A stretch of 64,000 nucleotides of DNA from Adhaeribacter arboris (lineage in GTDB: Bacteria; Bacteroidota; Bacteroidia; Cytophagales; Hymenobacteraceae): NCBI RefSeq assembly GCF_003023845.1, contig NZ_PYFT01000001.1, forward strand, positions 1,550,001 to 1,614,000, read 5' to 3'. This document shows, piece by piece, positions 1 through 9,215 of this stretch. The notes under the pieces were generated by a model. The model searched no databases, had not been told where the DNA came from, and was given only the letters and a program-made list of their open reading frames with translations. The translations under genes and the position numbers were made by a program. The first letter of the stretch is position 1. The number at the start of each line of letters is the position of its first letter.

Positions 1-2
1 AT

Positions 3-245
3 TTTCCGAAAACTTCTTCCAGAACCTTATTAGAGGAAGATAATTGGTCATTTATGATTAAACTTCATGCTTTGATTGAAGCTGCCTGTGGTTCTTTATT
101 ACTCTATTATCTTGACGAACCTGGTCTAAAGTATATTATTTCCAGACTTGAACTTAGTAAGAAGACTAACGGGAAAATAGCATGCTTGTCAAATAAATCC
201 AGGGGCGCAACAAGTTTCCTGCTGAATGACAATATATTTTATTAA
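3..245 (+). pseudogene. Fragment of a possible HEPN-like protein, open to the left edge
   Basis: The frame is open from the first bases of the window to a stop at 243-245, so the gene may begin outside. The readable part holds WSFMIKLHALIEAACGSL and, later, ISRLELSKKTNGKIA. From memory these resemble the start of Bacteroidota HEPN-like proteins (HALIEA, then a RLELS and GKIA motif) that normally continue through an RNxxxH motif. Here the sequence degenerates after GKIACLS into an unconvincing tail and stops, so the C-terminal half is missing. The IS1 element begins about 50 bases downstream but does not interrupt the frame. Family assignment is weak and rests on motif memory only. Confidence 0.3.
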
Positions 246-283
246 TTATCTAAATAAATGAGTATTAGGTTTAACAAAAGTAA

Positions 284-292
284 AAACAAACA
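284..292. repeat. Left target-site duplication of the IS1 element
   Basis: AAACAAACA at 284-292 is repeated exactly at 1079-1087, immediately outside the two inverted repeats. Nine bases is the usual duplication length for the IS1 family. Confidence 0.75.
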
Positions 293-1078
293 GTTGTGGA
301 CTACAAAGTATGATGTTTGGCTTTATGTCTATTGCGATAGTCAAACATCAGGTTTAGACTTGCTAAATGGTTTTCCTTCTTTTTGGAGAAGCAGGTTGTT
401 TTTCTGACGAACCGTCTGTTTCTGGCTCTGATGCAAGTATTCACGCCTTCTATGTTTTTAGTGTAAGCTTTTCCTATCGTGTGCTTTGTCGGGGGGATTA
501 CCTGAGCAAACGCTTTCCAATGATCAGTACAATATTGTTCTATTTCCACTCCTTTTAGCTTTTTGAGTAGCTGGCGTACTGTTTTAGCGCTTCGGCCGCC
601 ACAACTATAAGCCAGTACTTCATCTGTTTGGGGACAGTAAGCATACAACAACCAGTATTTTCCTTTCTTGCGCTTTCCGACAAAGCTCCAGACTTCATCG
701 ATCTGTACGGATCTATAATGCTTTTGGGTTGGTTGAATCTTAAGGGCATTCCCCTGTCGGCACAAGTTGCTTAGCACACACTTTCTACTCACTTCCAGCA
801 ACTTTTCAATGTCACGAACACCATTATTTCTTTCCAGAAGACGCCGTATCAACCGCTTGGTAGTCGGATCCGCTCCTCTATAGCGATATATTGGCTGAAA
901 TTGCTTCTGGCAATTACGACATAGAAGGTTCTGAGAACCATTCTTTTTCTTGCCATTTTTTACTACCTTGCTGCTCTGGCAGTGGGGACAGTTTATTTTG
1001 ATCTGAACTTCGAACATTCCATCATCTTAAACACTTCACTGCCTCTTTTTATCCCATCATACTTTCTTTACCACTACC
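293..1078 (-). mobile_element. IS1-family insertion sequence, 786 bp, apparently intact
   Basis: The element is bounded by imperfect inverted repeats at 293-315 and 1055-1077 (18 of 23 positions match, with AAAGTATGATG identical at the inner side). Outside them sits a 9-bp direct repeat, AAACAAACA. The length is close to the 768 bp of classical IS1. One complete transposase gene on the minus strand fills the element. The insertion lies in a non-coding stretch between a gene fragment and the Gfo/Idh gene. The exact right end could shift by one base because the two repeats differ by one position at the tip. Confidence 0.8.
301..1017 (-). CDS. IS1-family transposase, single reading frame
   Basis: This 238-residue protein cuts and joins the ends of the surrounding insertion sequence. 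The N-terminus carries a zinc ribbon (Cys10, Cys13, Cys33, Cys36), followed by a helix-turn-helix-like region and a DDE domain with candidate catalytic residues Asp107 (IDEVW), Asp155 (CTDHW) and Glu180 (NIEGVN). The IS1 signature with RxxRFVRKT and FSKK follows. In classical IS1 the protein is made from insA and insB by a programmed frameshift, but here one continuous frame encodes both parts, as in several single-ORF IS1 relatives. No internal stop or truncation is seen, so the enzyme may be active. Confidence 0.9.
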   Translation of the reverse strand: MFEVQIKINCPHCQSSKVVKNGKKKNGSQNLLCRNCQKQFQPIYRYRGADPTTKRLIRRLLERNNGVRDIEKLLEVSRKCVLSNLCRQGNALKIQPTQKHYRSVQIDEVWSFVGKRKKGKYWLLYAYCPQTDEVLAYSCGGRSAKTVRQLLKKLKGVEIEQYCTDHWKAFAQVIPPTKHTIGKAYTKNIEGVNTCIRARNRRFVRKTTCFSKKKENHLASLNLMFDYRNRHKAKHHTL

Positions 1079-1087
1079 AAACAAACA
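1079..1087. repeat. Right target-site duplication of the IS1 element
   Basis: This is the second copy of AAACAAACA, matching 284-292. It directly follows the right inverted repeat. Confidence 0.75.
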
Positions 1088-1180
1088 ACTTTCTAACCTT
1101 AAAACCTTAGAACCTTACAACTTTTTAACTTGCAAGCTGCAACTCAAAACTCTAAACTTTTAACTCATAACTTATAAATC

Positions 1181-2332
1181 ATGTCTCCCACTATTCATAA
1201 AGTAGGTATTATCATGAATGGCGTTACGGGCCGGATGGGCACGAACCAGCACTTAATGCGTTCGATTGTCGAGATTATCAAACAAGGCGGAGTAAAAGTC
1301 AGTCCTTCGGAATTTATTATGCCGGACCCGGTCCTGGTAGGACGCGATGCCGTTAAGCTGCAAAAGTTAGCGGAACTTTCGGGGGTACCTACCTTTACTA
1401 CCGACCTGGAAAGTGTAATGAACAACCCGCATTACCAGATATACTTTGATGCCCAGACCACCGGCCGAAGAGCAGACGGGGTGCGACAAGCGGTAAAGGC
1501 CGGTAAACACGTATACTGTGAAAAACCCACCGCCGCCAGCACCGAAGTAGCTTTAGAACTATATGAGTTGTGTAAAAAAAACAACATTAAAAACGGCGTG
1601 GTACAAGACAAATTATGGTTACCGGGTTTGCTGAAGTTGAAGCGTTTAATTCAAAACGATTTCTTCGGTGAAATTTTATCGGTGCGGGGGGAATTTGGTT
1701 ATTGGGTTTTCGAAGGCCATACCATTGCGGCCCAACGTCCTTCCTGGAACTACCGCAAAGAAGACGATGGCGGAATTATCGTGGATATGCTTTGCCACTG
1801 GCGCTACGTACTCGATAATATTTTCGGAAAAGTAAAAGCGGTTTCCTGTTTAGGCGCCACGCACATTAAAGAACGAATTGATGAAAACGGCCAACCTTAC
1901 AAATGCACCGCCGACGATGCCGCTTATGCTACCTTTGAACTAGAAAACAACATTATTGCGCATTTCAACTCTTCGTGGACGGTACGCGTGCGCCGCGACG
2001 ATTTATTAACCTTGCAGGTGGATGGTACCAAAGGTTCCGCCGTAGCCGGCTTGCGGGAATGTTACACCCAGCATTACGGCAATACCCCTAAACCCGTCTG
2101 GAACCCGGATATTCCGCAACCCATTAACTTTCTGGAAGGTTGGTCGAAAGTACCCGAGCAGGAAGTATTTGAAAACGCTTTTAAAGTACAGTGGGAATTA
2201 TTTTTAAAGCACGTAGTAAAAGATACGCCCTTCCCCTGGGATTTACGCGAAGGAGCCAAAGGCGTGCAGCTCGCCGAAAAAGGCCTGGAAAGCTGGGCCA
2301 AACGCGGCTGGGTAGACGTTCCGGAATTGTAG
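1181..2332 (+). CDS. Gfo/Idh/MocA-family oxidoreductase, cytoplasmic
   Basis: The 383-residue protein is predicted to oxidise or reduce a sugar or polyol with NAD(P). It has an N-terminal Rossmann fold with GVTGRMG at residues 14-20, then the family's EKP motif (Glu114, Lys115, Pro116), where the lysine normally takes part in catalysis, and a C-terminal alpha/beta domain. No signal peptide is visible, unlike the related protein at 7672-9030. It is followed by an SDR dehydrogenase (296 bases on) and an MFS transporter on the same strand, suggesting uptake and stepwise oxidation of one sugar or sugar acid. The substrate cannot be read from the sequence. The upstream region is a low-complexity run of AACTTT/AACCTT words. 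Confidence 0.85.
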   Translation: MSPTIHKVGIIMNGVTGRMGTNQHLMRSIVEIIKQGGVKVSPSEFIMPDPVLVGRDAVKLQKLAELSGVPTFTTDLESVMNNPHYQIYFDAQTTGRRADGVRQAVKAGKHVYCEKPTAASTEVALELYELCKKNNIKNGVVQDKLWLPGLLKLKRLIQNDFFGEILSVRGEFGYWVFEGHTIAAQRPSWNYRKEDDGGIIVDMLCHWRYVLDNIFGKVKAVSCLGATHIKERIDENGQPYKCTADDAAYATFELENNIIAHFNSSWTVRVRRDDLLTLQVDGTKGSAVAGLRECYTQHYGNTPKPVWNPDIPQPINFLEGWSKVPEQEVFENAFKVQWELFLKHVVKDTPFPWDLREGAKGVQLAEKGLESWAKRGWVDVPEL

Positions 2333-2374
2333 TTTAGTCGATAGTCCATAGTCGATAGTCCATGGTCCACAGAT

Positions 2375-2384
2375 CCGCGCCATA
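2375..2384. repeat. Ten-base remnant matching the end of the 28812-28942 palindromic element
   Basis: CCGCGCCATA here equals the outermost ten bases of the right arm at 28933-28942. It follows a cluster of TAGTCCATAG-type words at 2338-2372, the same arrangement as at 28733-28812. It may be a solo end or decayed copy; the match is short. Confidence 0.35.
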
Positions 2385-2628
2385 GTGGAAGATAAAAACT
2401 ACCTGCTCTAATTGTAGCCAATTTAGGAGGAGAAGAGCTGGTAAATTCATTCCTCCGTTATGACTAGAGTTCGAGAAAGTAGTTTCTATTATTGAAGACA
2501 GTCAAACTTCATATTAGCAAATGGTTCTAGTAATAATTACGCCAATCCGGAAAGAGCGTAAAGCATTTCTCAAACTCTACGATCAACCACTAAATTTAAA
2601 ACTTTACAAAGAGTAATTAAACTAAAGA

Positions 2629-3399
2629 ATGAGACGTGTAGCATTTATAACGGGTGGCAGCCGGGGAATTGGATTGGGTATTGCTAGCCAATTGGCTCAA
2701 GCCGGATTTGATATTGCCATTAATGGAGTTCGCCCAGTTGAAGCGGTAACCGACGTTATTACGGACTTACAGCAACACGGCGGAAAAGTAATTTACTGCC
2801 AGGGCGATGTAGCCTCGGCCACCGACCGAAGCCGGATGGTACAGGAAATAAAATCTTACTTCGGGGCTTTACACGTGCTGGTAAATAATGCCGGCATAGC
2901 GCCCAAAGAAAGGAAAGATATTCTGGAAGCCACCGAAGCAAGCTTTACTCACGTGCTTACTACTAATTTGCAAGGGCCTTATTTCCTGACTCAAGCAATA
3001 GCCAACTGGATGATAGAACAATCAAACGAAACTCCGGATTTTTCCGGCTGTATCGTAAATGTATCTTCGGTTTCCGCCACGGTTGCTTCGGTAAATCGCG
3101 GCGAATATTGCATTGCTAAAGCGGGCGTAAGCATGGCTACGCAGTTGTTTGCTGCCCGGCTCGGCGAATATAATATTCCGGTTTACGAAGTGCGGCCCGG
3201 CATTATTAAAACCGACATGACGGCCGGAGTTACCGAAAAATACGATAAATTGATTGCGGACGGCTTAACCGTACAAAAACGCTGGGGCGAAGCCTTGGAT
3301 GTAGGAAAAGCCGTGGCCGCTTTGGCTTTAGGTTATTTTCCTTATTCTACCGGTCAGGTACTTATGGTAGATGGCGGCATGACTTTACCTCGCTTGTAA
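2629..3399 (+). CDS. Short-chain dehydrogenase/reductase (3-ketoacyl-ACP-reductase-like)
   Basis: The 256-residue protein is a classical SDR. The cofactor loop TGGSRGIG lies at residues 8-15 and NNAG at 96-99. The catalytic set is Ser in the VSSVS stretch (146-149), Tyr160 and Lys164 in the YxxxK motif. The C-terminal VDGGM matches family members named 3-ketoacyl-ACP reductase, but many of these act on sugars or polyols. Placed between a Gfo/Idh enzyme and an MFS carrier and away from fatty-acid genes, a catabolic sugar dehydrogenase role is more likely (inference). Length is typical and the ATG start is well placed. Confidence 0.88.
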   Translation: MRRVAFITGGSRGIGLGIASQLAQAGFDIAINGVRPVEAVTDVITDLQQHGGKVIYCQGDVASATDRSRMVQEIKSYFGALHVLVNNAGIAPKERKDILEATEASFTHVLTTNLQGPYFLTQAIANWMIEQSNETPDFSGCIVNVSSVSATVASVNRGEYCIAKAGVSMATQLFAARLGEYNIPVYEVRPGIIKTDMTAGVTEKYDKLIADGLTVQKRWGEALDVGKAVAALALGYFPYSTGQVLMVDGGMTLPRL

Positions 3400-3542
3400 G
3401 TTTCAAAAGAAGATATCCTCCTCAACAACTATAAAAACTGGATTTACCTAAATTCCTTAACTACTCCTAACTACTTTTCAGGGCAAATCAGTAAATTAAA
3501 GATTACCAACAGAATAAAGCTTAGTACTTAACTGTCCACTGT

Positions 3543-4838
3543 ATGACTTCTTCCTCCACGTTTCGGCAACTTTTAAAAATACCCGTACTGGTAGCCGCCT
3601 TAGGCTACCTGGTAGATATGTACGATTTGTTTTTGTTTAACATTGTGCGGGTACCCAGTTTAAAAGATTTAGGTTTAGCCGAGGAAGATTTGTTTCATAA
3701 AGGTTTACTTATCCTGGATGTGCAAATGGCCGGCATGCTGATTGGTGGTATTTTGTGGGGTATTTTGGGCGATAAAAAAGGACGTCTCTCGGTACTATTT
3801 GGTTCTATTTTATTGTATTCTCTGGCCAATATTGCCAATGGGTTCGTAACCTCTTACGAACAATATCTGCCTTTACGCTTTATTGCCGGCGTTGGCTTAG
3901 CCGGAGAGTTAGGAGCTGGTATTACTCTTGTTGCTGAAATTTTGCCTAAAGAAATCCGGGGTTGGGGTACTACCTTAGTGGCTACCGTTGGGGTATTTGG
4001 AGCAATACTCGCCTACTTTGTGGCGTCTACTTTCGACTGGCGGGTTTCTTACTTTGTGGGGGGTGGTTTGGGTTTATTATTACTATTGATGCGGGTACGC
4101 GTTTTTGAATCGGGCGTTTTTTTGCACCTGAAAAATAAACACGTAAAGCGCGGCAATTTTATAATGCTATTCTCCAGCGGTACCCGCTTCACCAAGTATT
4201 TGTACTCCATTTTAATAGGCACTCCCATCTGGTTTGTTTCGGGGGTTTTAATATTTTTCTCGCCGGAATTTGGGGCGGCTTTGGGAGTAACCGAACCTAT
4301 AGTAGCGGGTAAAGCGGTTATGCTGGCCTTTGCCGGCCAGGTAGCCGGCGATATGGTTTCTGGATACCTGAGCCAGCGTTTTAAAAGCCGCAAAAAAGGA
4401 ATGCTTATTTTTCTGCTGGGTTCTTATTCTTTCATGTTGGTGTACTTACTGGCTAAAACGCAAAGCTTAACCACCTTTTACATTTTTTGCGCCGCTCTGG
4501 GCTTTTTTAACGGGTACTGGACCTTGTTTATCACGATTGCCGCCGAGTTATTCGGTACTAATCTCCGGGCTACGGTAGCTACTACGGTTCCAAATTTTGT
4601 GAGAGCATCGGTTATTCCCATTTCGGCTTTGTTTGTATTTGCCAAAGGCCATTTCGGGCTTACTATTGGAGCTGCTTTGGTAGGAGCTTTAATTGTGGGC
4701 ATTGCCCTTTTGGCTTTATCCCGCTTAGAAGAAACCTTTCCCAAAGATTTGGATTACGAAGAATGGGAAGGAAAAGAGCCAAGCGTCACCTCTTCTTCGG
4801 ATTTGTTGCAGCCATCCAAAGTACGTGGAAGAAGTTAA
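3543..4838 (+). CDS. MFS transporter, sugar/organic-acid type
   Basis: The 431-residue inner-membrane protein has about twelve hydrophobic segments and the MFS loop signature GDKKGR near residues 78-83, between the second and third segments. A charged central loop separates the two halves. The acidic C-terminal tail (LDYEEWEGKEP) is cytoplasmic. It is the last gene of the row 1181-4838 and lies 143 bases after the SDR gene, so it probably imports the compound handled by the two dehydrogenases. Substrate is not identifiable by eye; aromatic-acid and sugar carriers of this family look alike at this level. Confidence 0.85.
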   Translation: MTSSSTFRQLLKIPVLVAALGYLVDMYDLFLFNIVRVPSLKDLGLAEEDLFHKGLLILDVQMAGMLIGGILWGILGDKKGRLSVLFGSILLYSLANIANGFVTSYEQYLPLRFIAGVGLAGELGAGITLVAEILPKEIRGWGTTLVATVGVFGAILAYFVASTFDWRVSYFVGGGLGLLLLLMRVRVFESGVFLHLKNKHVKRGNFIMLFSSGTRFTKYLYSILIGTPIWFVSGVLIFFSPEFGAALGVTEPIVAGKAVMLAFAGQVAGDMVSGYLSQRFKSRKKGMLIFLLGSYSFMLVYLLAKTQSLTTFYIFCAALGFFNGYWTLFITIAAELFGTNLRATVATTVPNFVRASVIPISALFVFAKGHFGLTIGAALVGALIVGIALLALSRLEETFPKDLDYEEWEGKEPSVTSSSDLLQPSKVRGRS

Positions 4839-4982
4839 AGTTTATTTCTTATTAGTTTCATAAGACTAATGTTTTCCCTTGAACTACCTTCCATAGGCCG
4901 GAAAAAGCAACATTTCCACCCCAGAATATTTTTTGGATTAAGATACCTAGCTGTGTAAGTATCAGTAGCTGTTGAGACTTAT

Positions 4983-5168
4983 ACCAGTTTGGCTGTTGAG
5001 GGCCTTTTAGCGTTCCGGTGCCGACGCAGGAGGCAGGGCGCAACGGCGTGAGCCAAGGTTCGCTAAACCGCCCGAAAGAGCCAAACGAGGCCTGCCGGCC
5101 AGGAGGAAAACGGGTTACTTCTCAAACCGCATGCGCACCTAAATCTGGAAACGGAAACTGACTCCACC
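4983..5168 (+). repeat. Dispersed ~180-bp repeat, copy A
   Basis: Copy A of a four-member family (others at 28986-29167, 34779-34960, 49022-49196). It starts ACCAGTTTGGCTGT, continues GGGCCTTTTAGCGTTCCGGT, has AGCCAAGGTTCGCTAAACCG in the middle and ends near GACTCCACC. No convincing reading frame covers it. It sits in the gap between the convergent MFS and GH31 genes (4839-5303). The rest of that gap shows nothing else clear. Confidence 0.8.
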
Positions 5169-5303
5169 GAAAAGACCTTTATTCAATTAAAATCTTCTTT
5201 CGCTTTTAGCCTAGTAAAAGAGATTGTAACTACTTCATACTATTTGGTATAAGTCTCAAAGTAGTATCTTTCATATTACTTGGAAAGAACAAGCTACGCC
5301 CTG

Positions 5304-7451
5304 TTAGTTGGAAGGAGTCATAAACTCCCAACGAATGTTCTTATAACGAAAATTCTTATTATTCGGCTTTGGAGTATTTCCTTTCAATAAACCTTTCTTA
5401 TTTTTAGTAACTTCCAGTTTGGTCCAGGTATAAGCGCCTTGTTCGTAATCAAAGGTTTCGCCATCATCGTCGTACAAATTCCAGCTACCTTCCTTCTCTC
5501 CGTAATGCCGGATGGTAAGAGGTAATACCGTTGCTTTAGTGGGGCTATGTAAAGCTGGTGGAATAAGCGGGATAATGCCGCCGTCTTTTACAAAAAGCGG
5601 CATTTTATTCCTCTCCGGCGTAACTCGAATTACTTCCCCGGCACCGGCCAATTTCCCGGAGTAAAAATCAAACCATTTGCCCGGCGGTAAAATAACTTTC
5701 CGGCTTTTTTCCCCGGCAAAAAGCGGAGCCACCAGTAAATAATCACCCAACATATACTGGTCTTTCATGTCTTCTTTCAGCGCCAAACCGTAAGGATTAT
5801 CGGTGGAGTTTAAGGCAGCCTTTTCCGATTTAGCGGCAAAAGAAAAACCTTCTACCAGGTTCATGGCTCGTATGGGTGGCTTTCCTTCATAGTGGTACTG
5901 CGCAAACGTGGTGTATAAATACGGTAGTAATTGCATCCGGAGTAACATTACTTGTTTTATTGGTTCGGCCACTGCCGGGTACGTCCAGGGCTTGGTACCA
6001 TCCGCCCAGGCGTTTAGCATGGCCATCGGTGAAAAACATACCGTTTGCATCCGACGCAGCCATTCTTCGTCGGTTTTAGAAGAACGGGCTTCGGGAGTCC
6101 ACAAAACCCCGATAAAAGAACTGTTGCACAATGCCGTAATAAAATCGCGGTGATCGTAATAATCATTATAGATAACAAAGGGTAAATTAGAAGCCCCCGC
6201 ATTAGAAGCCCGCACCAAACCGTAGGTACGCGTATTCTGTTCCCGAAACCAACCATCCACCATTTTCTGAAATTTCAAGCCGTAAATCTGCCGCATTTGC
6301 TCGGCGGGTATACCCGACGGAAAAGTTGCTACATCCGGCCAAAGCCATTTATCATAGCCATCTACCTCATCTACTTTATACCCGGCTACTCCCATTTTTA
6401 AATGTTCGGCCGTAAATAGTTTTCTGTATAAGTCCTGAACGGGCTTTAAAGTAAAATCGGGTACCAAACCAACCCATACGGTATGCGAAGCAGTATAAGG
6501 TTTAATTACTTCATAAACCGGAGATTTAGAACCTGGGTAAGGGTTAATCCATAAATTAACGCGAATATTCTTTTTTAATAACTCGTTTAAGAATGGTTTA
6601 GGCTGCGGAAAACGGGTTTTATCCCACACGAAGGAATTCGGATAAGAGGTGCTTTGCCAACCCGGTTCCAAGCCTACAAAACTTAATGGATAGCCCTTGC
6701 TCTCAAAAGCAGTTACTTCTTCCAGAATTTGTTCGTCGGTAAATAAAGTAGGTGTTCGATGGGTAAAACCCAAGCCCCATTTAGGCGGCAAAGTACCTCC
6801 ACCGTTGAACAAATTATAGCGCTGCACTACTTCTAAGGCGTTTTTACCGGCAAATAGGTAAACTTTCACGCCCTTAGCCGGCACCAAAACTTCTACCGCG
6901 TCCGAATACGGCTGCGCTTCCCAACCAGCCTGAGGATCGTTCCGATTTCGTTCGGGTGGAAAATCTTTGCTATCCGTCCGGACGCTAGTTCCGGCATAAA
7001 CCGTAAGGTAACGCGCCGAGTTTACCAGGATGCCGTAGCCTTTATCGGACACATAAAAAGGAACCGGCGCGTGCGTGCGGCCATCGTCTTGGCCATTATA
7101 ATGGTCCACGTGCAGGTTTTTGATGGTTCCTCGTTGCTGAACGGTTTTAAAATTCAACCCTAAACCAAATAATTGTTCTTCTTTCTGTAAGGGAAAGTGC
7201 AGGTAGGTCTTACCATCCGTCACTTCGGCCTTGCTTGATTTTATTTGCTCCGGAAAAAGAGGCTTACCTAACTTTTGCAGCGCATCCGTACGGGGTTTCG
7301 TTTCGGCTATCTGCAATAAGTCAATTCCTTCGGGATCACCAATAATTGATTCCCAAACGCCGGGTGTAATTTCTCGCCAATTTAATTCCTGTTTTTGGGC
7401 GTAAACGGTAGTAATGCAAAAAATAATCAGAAGGAAGACTAGTTTTTTCAT
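5304..7451 (-). CDS. Glycoside hydrolase family 31, exported alpha-glucosidase-like
   Basis: The 715-residue protein has a signal peptide (about residues 1-19, ending VYAQ) and is probably periplasmic or surface-bound. An N-terminal beta-sandwich is followed by the GH31 barrel. WINPYPG marks the barrel strand ahead of the active site, and GVAGYKVDEVDGYD carries the likely catalytic aspartate. A late beta-sandwich with a YDDDGETFDYEQG stretch is typical of the C-terminal part of GH31 enzymes. Members release terminal alpha-linked glucose, xylose or galactose. It is the last gene of the leftward block that includes the GH109-like gene and the GHMP kinase. The exact linkage is not deducible. Confidence 0.87.
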   Translation of the reverse strand: MKKLVFLLIIFCITTVYAQKQELNWREITPGVWESIIGDPEGIDLLQIAETKPRTDALQKLGKPLFPEQIKSSKAEVTDGKTYLHFPLQKEEQLFGLGLNFKTVQQRGTIKNLHVDHYNGQDDGRTHAPVPFYVSDKGYGILVNSARYLTVYAGTSVRTDSKDFPPERNRNDPQAGWEAQPYSDAVEVLVPAKGVKVYLFAGKNALEVVQRYNLFNGGGTLPPKWGLGFTHRTPTLFTDEQILEEVTAFESKGYPLSFVGLEPGWQSTSYPNSFVWDKTRFPQPKPFLNELLKKNIRVNLWINPYPGSKSPVYEVIKPYTASHTVWVGLVPDFTLKPVQDLYRKLFTAEHLKMGVAGYKVDEVDGYDKWLWPDVATFPSGIPAEQMRQIYGLKFQKMVDGWFREQNTRTYGLVRASNAGASNLPFVIYNDYYDHRDFITALCNSSFIGVLWTPEARSSKTDEEWLRRMQTVCFSPMAMLNAWADGTKPWTYPAVAEPIKQVMLLRMQLLPYLYTTFAQYHYEGKPPIRAMNLVEGFSFAAKSEKAALNSTDNPYGLALKEDMKDQYMLGDYLLVAPLFAGEKSRKVILPPGKWFDFYSGKLAGAGEVIRVTPERNKMPLFVKDGGIIPLIPPALHSPTKATVLPLTIRHYGEKEGSWNLYDDDGETFDYEQGAYTWTKLEVTKNKKGLLKGNTPKPNNKNFRYKNIRWEFMTPSN

Positions 7452-7539
7452 GAAAGAAAGCCTAAACAGTAAAATTAAAAAGCTTTTTAGCTACGCTGAA
7501 TGCAAGAAAATTAATGGATAAAGTTAGTGTAAAATAAAA

Positions 7540-7594
7540 CTGTCCTTCCAAAAACTATACTGCTGAATGGCAATATAGATTTTTGGAAGGACAG
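7540..7594 (-). terminator. Long stem-loop, likely terminator after the GH109-like gene
   Basis: CTGTCCTTCCAAAAACTATA at 7540 pairs with TATAGATTTTTGGAAGGACAG ending at 7594 around a 14-base loop. On the minus strand it is followed by a T-rich run (TTTTATTTTAC). It lies between the GH109-like gene (upstream) and the GH31 gene (downstream), so it could also attenuate read-through into GH31. Confidence 0.7.
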
Positions 7595-7671
7595 ATAATC
7601 AGCTAGTTTTAATTTTATTCTTCCGGGATGAAGAAAAATTTAATAATTAGATCAATTTCAGAAATCACAAA

Positions 7672-9030
7672 TCAAACTGCAAAAACCGGTTTCCGGTTTT
7701 TCCATTTGCCGCGGGTAAAATCCGGAATCGGAATAGAGGCGGAATTCTGAGCAATGGATTGTTCCGATAAAGGACTAATGGCCGACCACGCCGCGGCATC
7801 GTACACATCAATGGGTGGGGCTGTCTTGTTCCGGACGGCTTCCACAAAATCCCGCATCACGAAATAATCCATTCCGCCGTGGCCGGCGCCTTCGGCTTCT
7901 TTCTCGAATTGCTGCCAAAATTTATGGTCGTATTTTTTCATGTACTCGGTATCTGGTTCCCACTCATCGTTGGTTTTGCTCACTTTCTCGATGTAAATTT
8001 TGTCGCCATCATCCATCCAGAGGCCGTTGGTGCCTTGCACCCGGAAGCCCAAAGAATACGGGCGCGGCAAGTTGGTATCGTGGGTAATTAAAATGGTTTC
8101 GCCGTTAGCGCATTTTATCATGGTTTGCACGATATCGCCCAGCTTAAATTTCACTTTGGCATTCGGGTGGTTTTCGCCGCCGTTATCGACAATGTATTTA
8201 TGCAAGCCCAAACTTTTGGTAGCCATAGAAGTTAAGTACAAAAACTGGTTGCCCCGGTTAATGTTAATCATTTCGGCAACTGGTCCCAGGCCGTGGGTCG
8301 GATACAAATCGCCGTTACGGTCAACGGAGTGTTGCGTCCGCCATTTGGCTTCGCTAAAGGCTTTAGGCCCAAATTCTACCCCTACGCCGGCCGGTTGTTT
8401 TCCGTCGTTAAATTTAATACCCCGTAAGTCGTGCTGGTAACCGCATTGCAGGTGCACTATCTCCCCGAATAAGTTTTGGCGCACCATATTCAAAACGGCC
8501 ATTACATCGCGACGGTAACACACATTTTCGAGAATCATACAATGCGCACCCGTTTTTTCGAAGGTATCCACCAAAGCCCATGATTCTTCTAGTTTCACCG
8601 TAGCCGACACTTCTACCCCCGCGTATTTACGGGCATTCATGGCAGCAAGCGCCATGGGCACGTGCCATTCCCAGGGAGTAGCAATAATGACCCCGTCCAC
8701 ATCATCGCGCTTTACTAAGTTCTCGAAATCATGATCGTTTTTACCGTAAACTTTGGCTTCTTTGTGGCCTGCTTCGCGTAATATTTTTTGAGTGGCTGCA
8801 ATAGCTGCCGGATCAATATCGCAAATGGCGGTTATAGTTACTCCCGGGAAAGCCAAAGCATTATGCACATGATTGCGACCCCGCAAACCCACTCCAATAA
8901 ATCCTAAACGTACTTTAGGAGCCGCTTTTTGGGCTAATAAACCCGAAGGTAAAAAACTGGTGGCCGCTGTAGCCGCTAAAACCGTGGAACTCTTCCGGAT
9001 AAATTCTCGCCGGTTAACAAAATTTGTCAT
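7672..9030 (-). CDS. Gfo/Idh/MocA-family protein with Tat signal, GH109-like
   Basis: The 452-residue protein starts with a twin-arginine export signal (NRREFIRKSS, then a hydrophobic Ala-rich stretch to about residue 34). The Rossmann segment reads GFIGVGLRGRNH. The stretch YPTHGLGPVAEMININRGNQ matches the region that carries the catalytic histidine in GH109 enzymes, which use NAD to remove alpha-N-acetylgalactosamine. The family has broader members, so the substrate is uncertain. Export by Tat fits a protein folded around a tightly bound NAD. Neighbours are a GHMP sugar kinase 185 bases upstream and a GH31 enzyme downstream, consistent with glycan breakdown followed by sugar phosphorylation. 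Confidence 0.82.
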   Translation of the reverse strand: MTNFVNRREFIRKSSTVLAATAATSFLPSGLLAQKAAPKVRLGFIGVGLRGRNHVHNALAFPGVTITAICDIDPAAIAATQKILREAGHKEAKVYGKNDHDFENLVKRDDVDGVIIATPWEWHVPMALAAMNARKYAGVEVSATVKLEESWALVDTFEKTGAHCMILENVCYRRDVMAVLNMVRQNLFGEIVHLQCGYQHDLRGIKFNDGKQPAGVGVEFGPKAFSEAKWRTQHSVDRNGDLYPTHGLGPVAEMININRGNQFLYLTSMATKSLGLHKYIVDNGGENHPNAKVKFKLGDIVQTMIKCANGETILITHDTNLPRPYSLGFRVQGTNGLWMDDGDKIYIEKVSKTNDEWEPDTEYMKKYDHKFWQQFEKEAEGAGHGGMDYFVMRDFVEAVRNKTAPPIDVYDAAAWSAISPLSEQSIAQNSASIPIPDFTRGKWKNRKPVFAV

Positions 9031-9215
9031 TTGTTTGCAGATAATTTAAGTTTAAAATTGGTCCAATGAGAGTTTAGTTTCCATTGAACCTACTTGCGGA
9101 TGTATTCTGATTCTATCTGGAGCCAAGTGGAGGTTACGTACAAATTTGCTCCATTCCTTTTGGCTTCCGGCGGTCATCAAACCTGACATGGTTATACGTA
9201 ATAATTAGATTTAGC

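Noticed and set aside
1090-1180. Repeated AACTTT/AACCTT words before the Gfo/Idh gene, also near 60105
   Set aside because: Low-complexity leader sequence common in this kind of genome; no fixed unit or palindrome could be defined.
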